Of a stretch of DNA of 9,730 bases, positions 5,558 to 9,730 are shown piece after piece (within the stretch, counting starts at the first letter, position 1; every line of letters starts with the position of its first letter). The DNA is from an uncultured Anaerolineae bacterium. GTDB taxonomy: Bacteria > Chloroflexota > Anaerolineae > Anaerolineales > Villigracilaceae. Location of the stretch: NCBI GenBank assembly GCA_903854805.1, contig CAINXK010000231.1:1-9730 (forward strand). The letters run 5' to 3'. Below the pieces are notes generated by a model. That model did not search any database. It was given only the letters and a program-made list of their open reading frames with translations, and was not told the origin of the DNA. Both the position numbers and the translations under genes were made by a program.

Positions 5558-7717
5558 ATGACAGCCATATCTGACGAATTACCCGGATCTACAGGTGCTG
5601 GTGAGTCTGCTCAAGGCGGCGCCGGTTGGTTTGATCGACCCATGCGTTGGTCGCAGTTGACACTGGCAGAAAATGATGTCCAGGCTTATGACCAACAATT
5701 CTGGTTGGATTACTTTGCGCAGACACATTCCGATGCTGTCTGTCTGAGTGCCGGCGGCGTTGTTGCCTATTACCCGACCGATGTCCCGCTGCATCATCGC
5801 AGTGTCTGGCTTGGTGATCGAGACCTGTTTGGGGAACTCGTCGACGGCTGTCGAAAACACGGCATGATTGTTGTTGCCCGAACCGATTCGCATGCAGTTC
5901 ATCAGGATGTTTTTGACGCTCACCCGGATTGGGTGGCGGTCGAAGCCAATGGTCAGCCTCGGCGGCATTGGGCTTCTCCTGATATGTGGGTGGCCTGCGC
6001 GTTGGGTCCGTACAGCCTGGAGTTTATGACCGAAATCCATCGGGAAATTATGACCCGTTACATGGTGGATGGTATTTTTACCAATCGTTGGGACGGTTCA
6101 GGGATGTGCTTCTGCCAGCACTGCCAAGCGAATTTCGCCGAAGCATATGGGATGGAACTTCCACGAAAGGTTGATCCGAAGGATATAAGCTGGCGCAATT
6201 ATACAAAGTGGTATCAAGAACGATTGTTTGCAGTCTGGCGTTTGTGGGACGCCGAAATCCGCAAGATCAATCCAGCCGCCCGTTTTATTCCGAATGGGGG
6301 CGGCGGAGCCTTGAGCCTGCTGGACATGAAGACGGTTGGTGAGATGGCGGATACCTTGTTTGCCGACAGGCAAGGTCGGAGCGGCATCATGCCGCCCTGG
6401 ACCAGCGGTAAGGATGCCAAGGAATACCGGGCCGCCCTCGGAAGTAAACCGATCGTTGGTATTTTCAGTGTTGGGTTGGAAGGCCCTTATCGTTGGAAAG
6501 ATTCGGTTCAGAGCACAGCGGAAACCGGCATTTGGGTAGCGGAAGGGATCGCGAATGGTCTGCGACCCTGGTATACAAAATTTGCCGGGACAGTCTACGA
6601 TAAACGCTGGTTGAAGCCAGTCAGTGACATTTACAATTGGCATTACCGTTGGGAACGCTATTTGCGGAATGAAAAACCTCTGGCCCGCGTGGGCATGGTT
6701 TATTCCCAGCAGACCGCTACCTTTTACGGCGGTGCCGAAGCAGAGAAAAAGGTGGAGGATCATACCCTTGGAATGTACCAGGCCTTGATCGAGGCTCGCA
6801 TTCCATTCGAAATGGTTCACGACAAGTTTTTAGACATGGACCACATCAGCCAGTTCAAACTGCTTATCTTCGCAAATATAGCAGCACTGTCTGACCGGCA
6901 GTGTGACCAGGTGCGCCAGTTTATCAATATGGGCGGAAGTATCCTGGCAACGCATGAGACTTCACTCGTCGATGAAGAAGGAAGTGAACGCCAGGATTTT
7001 GGCCTGGCTGATGTCTTTGGCGCGCACTTCAAGGGGCGATTAACAGGCCCAATGAAAAACTCTTATCTGCATTTGGAACGGGATACAGCCGCTGCGGCTC
7101 AGCATCCCATATTGGTCGGATTTGATGATACTGAGCGTATTATTAATGGGCTATTCTGGCTGGATGTATCACCAGATGATCCAACACTTCAACCACAGTT
7201 GACGTTGATTCCTCCTTATCCAGATTTGCCAATGGAAATGGTTTATCCACGTATAAAAAAAACTGATATTTCTGCAGTGTATTTACGCGAAATGGGCAGT
7301 AGCCGAATTGTGTATTTTCCCTGGGATATTGAGCGTACATTCTGGGAAGTTATGAATGAGGATCATGGTACACTGTTGGGTAATGCGATTAGATGGGCGA
7401 TGAATGAAGAGCAGCCGGTAGCAGTAACTGGACAGGGGTTGATGGACTTAACTATCTGGCAGCAAAAAGACTCTCTAACGGTCCACCTGGTAAATCTAAC
7501 TAACCCGATGATGATGAAGGGTCCCTTTCGCGAATACTTTCCAATATCCGAGCAGAAGGTAAAGGTGCGCCTTCCTGTTGGCACTCGCGTGAAGTCTGTG
7601 CAGCTGCTGGTGAGTGAACAGACCCCGCATTTCGAAGTTGCGCCAGGTTATATCATAGTGAGCGTTCCGTCGATTCTGGATCGTGAAGTGGTCGCAATTG
7701 ATTTGGAAACCCATTAG
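5558..7717 (+). CDS. Putative cytoplasmic glycosidase, GHL6-like barrel plus GH42-type middle domain
   Basis: This 719-residue protein has the build of uncharacterised glycoside hydrolases related to GH42. After a Ser/Gly-rich N-terminus (1 to about 28) comes a probable TIM barrel (about 30-365) containing a GIFTNRWDG strand (D171 to G180) followed by the cysteine cluster C184-F-C186-Q-H-C189, typical of GHL6-like proteins. Residues 377 to about 545 look like the class I glutamine-amidotransferase-like 'beta-galactosidase trimerisation' domain, with its central strand and helix (FKLLIFANIAALSDRQ, then GGSILAT). The C-terminal part (about 620-719, containing HLVNLTNP) looks like a small beta-sandwich. 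No signal peptide or lipobox is seen, so it should act inside the cell on imported substrate. D171, D179 and E308 are acidic residues in suitable strands, but I cannot name the catalytic pair. The family is assigned from pattern recognition only; activity and linkage are unknown. Confidence 0.75.
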   Translation: MTAISDELPGSTGAGESAQGGAGWFDRPMRWSQLTLAENDVQAYDQQFWLDYFAQTHSDAVCLSAGGVVAYYPTDVPLHHRSVWLGDRDLFGELVDGCRKHGMIVVARTDSHAVHQDVFDAHPDWVAVEANGQPRRHWASPDMWVACALGPYSLEFMTEIHREIMTRYMVDGIFTNRWDGSGMCFCQHCQANFAEAYGMELPRKVDPKDISWRNYTKWYQERLFAVWRLWDAEIRKINPAARFIPNGGGGALSLLDMKTVGEMADTLFADRQGRSGIMPPWTSGKDAKEYRAALGSKPIVGIFSVGLEGPYRWKDSVQSTAETGIWVAEGIANGLRPWYTKFAGTVYDKRWLKPVSDIYNWHYRWERYLRNEKPLARVGMVYSQQTATFYGGAEAEKKVEDHTLGMYQALIEARIPFEMVHDKFLDMDHISQFKLLIFANIAALSDRQCDQVRQFINMGGSILATHETSLVDEEGSERQDFGLADVFGAHFKGRLTGPMKNSYLHLERDTAAAAQHPILVGFDDTERIINGLFWLDVSPDDPTLQPQLTLIPPYPDLPMEMVYPRIKKTDISAVYLREMGSSRIVYFPWDIERTFWEVMNEDHGTLLGNAIRWAMNEEQPVAVTGQGLMDLTIWQQKDSLTVHLVNLTNPMMMKGPFREYFPISEQKVKVRLPVGTRVKSVQLLVSEQTPHFEVAPGYIIVSVPSILDREVVAIDLETH

Positions 7718-7772
7718 AAAATAGTGAAGCATCAATCCTTGTGTATTTGAATTTTCGGGGCATTTTGGGACG

Positions 7773-7800
7773 ACACACATAGGGGCAACCCTGTGTGTGT
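7773..7800 (+). terminator. 12-bp hairpin with GCAA tetraloop after the glycosidase
   Basis: Bases 7773-7784 pair with 7789-7800 (one G-U pair) around a GCAA loop, a stable GNRA tetraloop. It starts 55 nt after the stop codon of the last operon gene. The following sequence ATTAAAG has no T-run, so it is either an unusual terminator or a 3'-end stabiliser. Confidence 0.55.
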
Positions 7801-7831
7801 ATTAAAGACGAAATAATTTTGCTTTGAGCAG

Positions 7832-7871
7832 GTGGATTTTTGGAGCGTGATTTTCCGCTCCAAAAATCCAC
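7832..7871. terminator. Perfect 16-bp inverted repeat, operon-end terminator
   Basis: Bases 7832-7847 are perfectly complementary to 7856-7871, with an 8-nt loop TGATTTTC. The stem contains an internal A5/T5 block and is followed on the + strand by AAAAAAC and then a T-rich stretch (CTTTTGCTTTTTT, about 7880-7891 with flanks). As the second hairpin after the glycosidase it most likely ends the transport operon. Confidence 0.65.
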
Positions 7872-7982
7872 AAAAAACATCTTTTGCTTTTTTGGAGAGC
7901 CATCTCTAGCCAGCCCGTCCTGCAATGAAGACCTTAATATTTACAGTGATGAATGCTTTCGCCAAATTTATTTGGATGAAAT

Positions 7983-8039
7983 CGGGCTTTTCGAGCAAAG
8001 TTAAAGTCTTCAGCAATCCAACCTTACCCGAGAAGCCCG
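7983..8039. repeat. 11-bp inverted repeat with 35-nt loop
   Basis: CGGGCTTTTCG (7983-7993) pairs with CGAGAAGCCCG (8029-8039) with one G-U pair on the + strand. The long loop makes it a poor terminator but a possible part of a folded RNA or a paired protein site. Confidence 0.35.
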
Positions 8040-8181
8040 CGCCAGTGACCATAGCACTTTTACAATACACTGCACCTCCTTTAGATAAAACGAATTTGCG
8101 CCAGATGAGCCACTGCATTTTGGGAATAGGCAGCCAATGGACGGCTCACCAGGTTGGGTCTCTCCTGCTGGACCGAGAAGG

Positions 8182-8209
8182 GCGCAGAAGTTACCGAACC
8201 ATTCTGCGC
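8182..8209. repeat. 8-bp perfect inverted repeat upstream of ROK gene
   Basis: GCGCAGAA (8182-8189) and TTCTGCGC (8202-8209) flank a 12-nt spacer. The 28-bp symmetrical site is compatible with a regulator-binding site or a small hairpin in the ROK upstream region. Confidence 0.35.
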
Positions 8210-8249
8210 TTCTACCGAAGTGCGCTGACGTGAATTGCCATTCAGCTGG

Positions 8250-8280
8250 TCTCGTTTCGAAAAGGATTTTTGAAACGAGA
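8250..8280. repeat. 14-bp hairpin upstream of the ROK gene
   Basis: Bases 8250-8263 pair with 8267-8280, with one G-U pair and a 3-nt loop. The outer TCTCGTTTC/GAAACGAGA arms are perfect. It lies about 115 nt before the ROK start codon and could be an autoregulatory operator or an RNA hairpin. No T-run follows directly. Confidence 0.45.
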
Positions 8281-8394
8281 GGATGAATATTTTGGCGCCG
8301 CTCTTGATTTAGACACCATTTTTTTTGTCTGGGCATTACACCGGAAACACATCAAGCCATTAATTCGAGCCATTCAGTTACCGAGACAACCTAA

Positions 8395-9582
8395 ATGAAA
8401 CAAACTCTAACTTCGACACTGATGCGTAGTATCAATCGCTCCGCGATTCTTAATCTCATCCGCCTCAATAGCCCAATTACTCGGGCTCAAATTTCAAGAG
8501 AGCTGGATATCAGTTTACCGACTGTCATGCGCATCGTTGAGATCCTTGTTGATGAGGATTTAGTCAGATATGTTGGAAATAACGAATCCAGTGGGGGGCG
8601 TCCAGCTTCTTTACTGGAATTTAATGGGCAGGCTTATGCGGTTGTCGGGATCGATCTGGGTGGTTCCAAGATGTATGGCGCTGTTGCGGATCTTTCCGGC
8701 AACATCCAATATGAAATCAGCATCCCCACTAATTCTATTGGAGTAGATCACAGCCTTGAATTATTAATTGACTTGATTGAAAAGCTTCTGGATGCTCCCC
8801 GCCCCGCCGGGCAGATTATACGAGGCATAGGCCTCGGTTTACCAGGCGTGACTTTGAGTCGCGAAGGGATTGTGACATGGGTTCCGAGCCTGGGCTGGCG
8901 GGATTTGCCAATCAGAGATATTTTGAAGGCACGTTTTGGATACTCTGTTTTTACCGAAAACGATGTTAATTTAATTGCTTTAGGTGAGCTTAACTTCGGG
9001 GCCGGAAAAGGGGTCCATAACCTGGTATGTATCGCCGTAGGTACTGGTATTGGCGCTGGTATTATTATCAACCAAGCACTTTATAGAGGTTTTAACCAGG
9101 CATCTGGTGAAATCGGATATCTGCTGCCTGATGTAGCCGCACTGGGAATAGATTATGATGAGTTTGGTGCCATGGAGAACCTGGCTTCTGGTCCCGGTAT
9201 TGCGCGGCGAGCGCGTGAGTATTTTGTTGCCAACAATTTGCCCTTGCCGGATGGAGAATTGACAGCCGAAGATGTATTTATTGCCGCGCGCGATGGCAAA
9301 ATCTGGGCGCAAAATATAGCTCAGGGTACGATTGATCTCCTGAGCATGGCAATCGCCAACATCAGTGCCCTGATCAACCCGGAGATCGTTATACTAAGCG
9401 GTGGTGTGATCCGATCGGCGGATTTGTTGATTGAGCCGATTAGACAGCGTATTCGAGGAACGATACCTTATCTTCCGAAGATTGAAGCTTCACAGTTAGG
9501 ATCTCGAGCGGCTGTGCTGGGAGCCATCATTTTGGTTCTGAATGGTACTTCTGAGCAATATGTCGTCGAGCGGGTGTACTAA
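8395..9582 (+). CDS. ROK-family transcriptional regulator
   Basis: This 395-residue protein combines an N-terminal winged helix-turn-helix (about residues 14-70, recognition region near 28-50, wing GGRP at 67-70) with a C-terminal ROK sugar-binding domain. In the latter the phosphate-binding motif DLGGSK begins at D87, the E-N-D catalytic-type triad is at 188-190 and GTGIGAG at 216-222. The zinc site of classic ROK proteins is absent: the usual GEIGH is GEIGY (Y242), and the Cys cluster before the ENLASG segment (from E261) is replaced by Asp/Tyr/Phe residues. The protein is therefore a likely sugar-responsive repressor rather than a kinase. The ATG at 8395 has no clear Shine-Dalgarno sequence; an in-frame ATG at 8422 (M10) is an alternative, but the first fits known N-termini as well. 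Standing next to the transport operon, it probably controls it in response to an imported or released sugar; this is inference. Confidence 0.9.
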   Translation: MKQTLTSTLMRSINRSAILNLIRLNSPITRAQISRELDISLPTVMRIVEILVDEDLVRYVGNNESSGGRPASLLEFNGQAYAVVGIDLGGSKMYGAVADLSGNIQYEISIPTNSIGVDHSLELLIDLIEKLLDAPRPAGQIIRGIGLGLPGVTLSREGIVTWVPSLGWRDLPIRDILKARFGYSVFTENDVNLIALGELNFGAGKGVHNLVCIAVGTGIGAGIIINQALYRGFNQASGEIGYLLPDVAALGIDYDEFGAMENLASGPGIARRAREYFVANNLPLPDGELTAEDVFIAARDGKIWAQNIAQGTIDLLSMAIANISALINPEIVILSGGVIRSADLLIEPIRQRIRGTIPYLPKIEASQLGSRAAVLGAIILVLNGTSEQYVVERVY

Positions 9583-9609
9583 CCCTTATTTAGTACCTTA
9601 TGAATTGGA

Positions 9610-9630
9610 TCCTTGCACAAAAAGCAAGGA
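9610..9630. terminator. Small hairpin after the ROK gene
   Basis: TCCTTGC (9610-9616) pairs perfectly with GCAAGGA (9624-9630) around the loop ACAAAAA. It lies 27 nt after the ROK stop codon. It may serve as a weak, possibly bidirectional, terminator between ROK and a convergent gene; read on the minus strand the loop is U-rich. The stem is only 7 bp. Confidence 0.35.
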
Positions 9631-9631
9631 A

Positions 9632-9730
9632 TTAGGCATGCAAAGTAGCGGGTTGAGCGAGGGCAGGAATGATGACCACCTCGCGTAACTTCAACGTCAT
9701 AGTGGTCCAATGACGCCCGAGTTCGGTCAG
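9632..9730 (-). CDS. Possible C-terminal end of a convergent gene, cut by window edge
   Basis: On the minus strand one frame stays open from the right edge to a TAA at 9634-9632, giving 32 residues that begin LTELGRHWTTM and end PATLHA. The composition is protein-like, and the stop lies directly beside the hairpin at 9610-9630, as expected for a convergent gene. I do not recognise the fragment, and 99 nt is too short to exclude chance. Confidence 0.2.
   Translation of the reverse strand: MTELGRHWTTMTLKLREVVIIPALAQPATLHA

Larger units (their letters stand above)
7872..8394. other. Intergenic region rich in inverted repeats, no convincing gene
   Basis: About 520 nt separate the operon-end hairpin from the ROK gene. 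Reading frames here (for example 7925-8233 on + and 7906-8118 on -) lack ribosome-binding sites and family resemblance, and they overlap each other. The stretch instead holds several inverted repeats (7983-8039, 8106-8148, 8182-8209, 8250-8280). It probably contains the ROK promoter, which I could not place with confidence. A small structured RNA is possible but unproven. Confidence 0.45.

Noticed and set aside
6098..6820. Minus-strand reading frame of 240 codons opposite the glycosidase gene
   Set aside because: It is antisense to a clear coding region with recognisable domains and has no start signal or family resemblance of its own.
7255..7262. Run of eight A within the glycosidase gene, a possible slippage site
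   Set aside because: The frame is continuous through the run and no alternative product is suggested downstream, so there is no evidence of programmed frameshifting.
7906..8233. Overlapping small frames on both strands between glycosidase and ROK genes
   Set aside because: Neither has a Shine-Dalgarno sequence, they overlap antisense to each other and cross several inverted repeats; composition is not convincing.

Overview
The window holds a carbohydrate (or glycoside) uptake and processing locus of the CUT1 ABC-transporter type, almost certainly bacterial chromosome. The organism is most likely a member of the Chloroflexota (Anaerolineae-like). This rests on the style of the genes: a Tat-exported lipoprotein binding protein with a long Ala/Thr/Pro/Val linker, MalF/MalG-type permeases without their own ATPase, a GH42-like glycosidase with a GHL6-type barrel, and a ROK regulator of the subfamily that has lost the zinc-binding cysteines. 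This is inference from protein style; no rRNA or marker gene is present.

Layout: positions 1-566 show no convincing gene. A near-consensus sigma70-type promoter lies at 567-594. A leader of roughly 390 nt follows, with a candidate operator-like inverted repeat (667-687), a 10-bp palindrome (772-781) and an orphan strong Shine-Dalgarno sequence (893-900). Then come, all on the + strand, the solute-binding lipoprotein (990-2375), three consecutive hairpins (2383-2518), permease 1 (2629-3537), permease 2 (3583-4506), a beta-hydroxyacid dehydrogenase (4632-5549) and a 719-residue putative glycosidase (5558-7717) whose ribosome-binding site overlaps the dehydrogenase stop codon. Two strong hairpins (7773-7800 and 7832-7871) close this block. 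A gene-poor stretch rich in inverted repeats (7872-8394) leads to a ROK-family transcriptional regulator (8395-9582). A small hairpin and the possible tail of a convergent minus-strand gene lie at the right edge.

How the genes fit together (inference): the lipoprotein captures an oligosaccharide or glycoside outside the membrane, the two permeases import it using an ATPase encoded elsewhere, the cytoplasmic glycosidase cleaves it, and the dehydrogenase handles a released beta-hydroxyacid or related aldehyde. The ROK protein probably senses a sugar and represses the operon. The substrate cannot be read from the sequence. The most interesting points are the tight coupling of a beta-hydroxyacid dehydrogenase to a poorly characterised glycosidase, and the row of hairpins after the binding-protein gene. 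Nothing here clearly amounts to a wholly new system.
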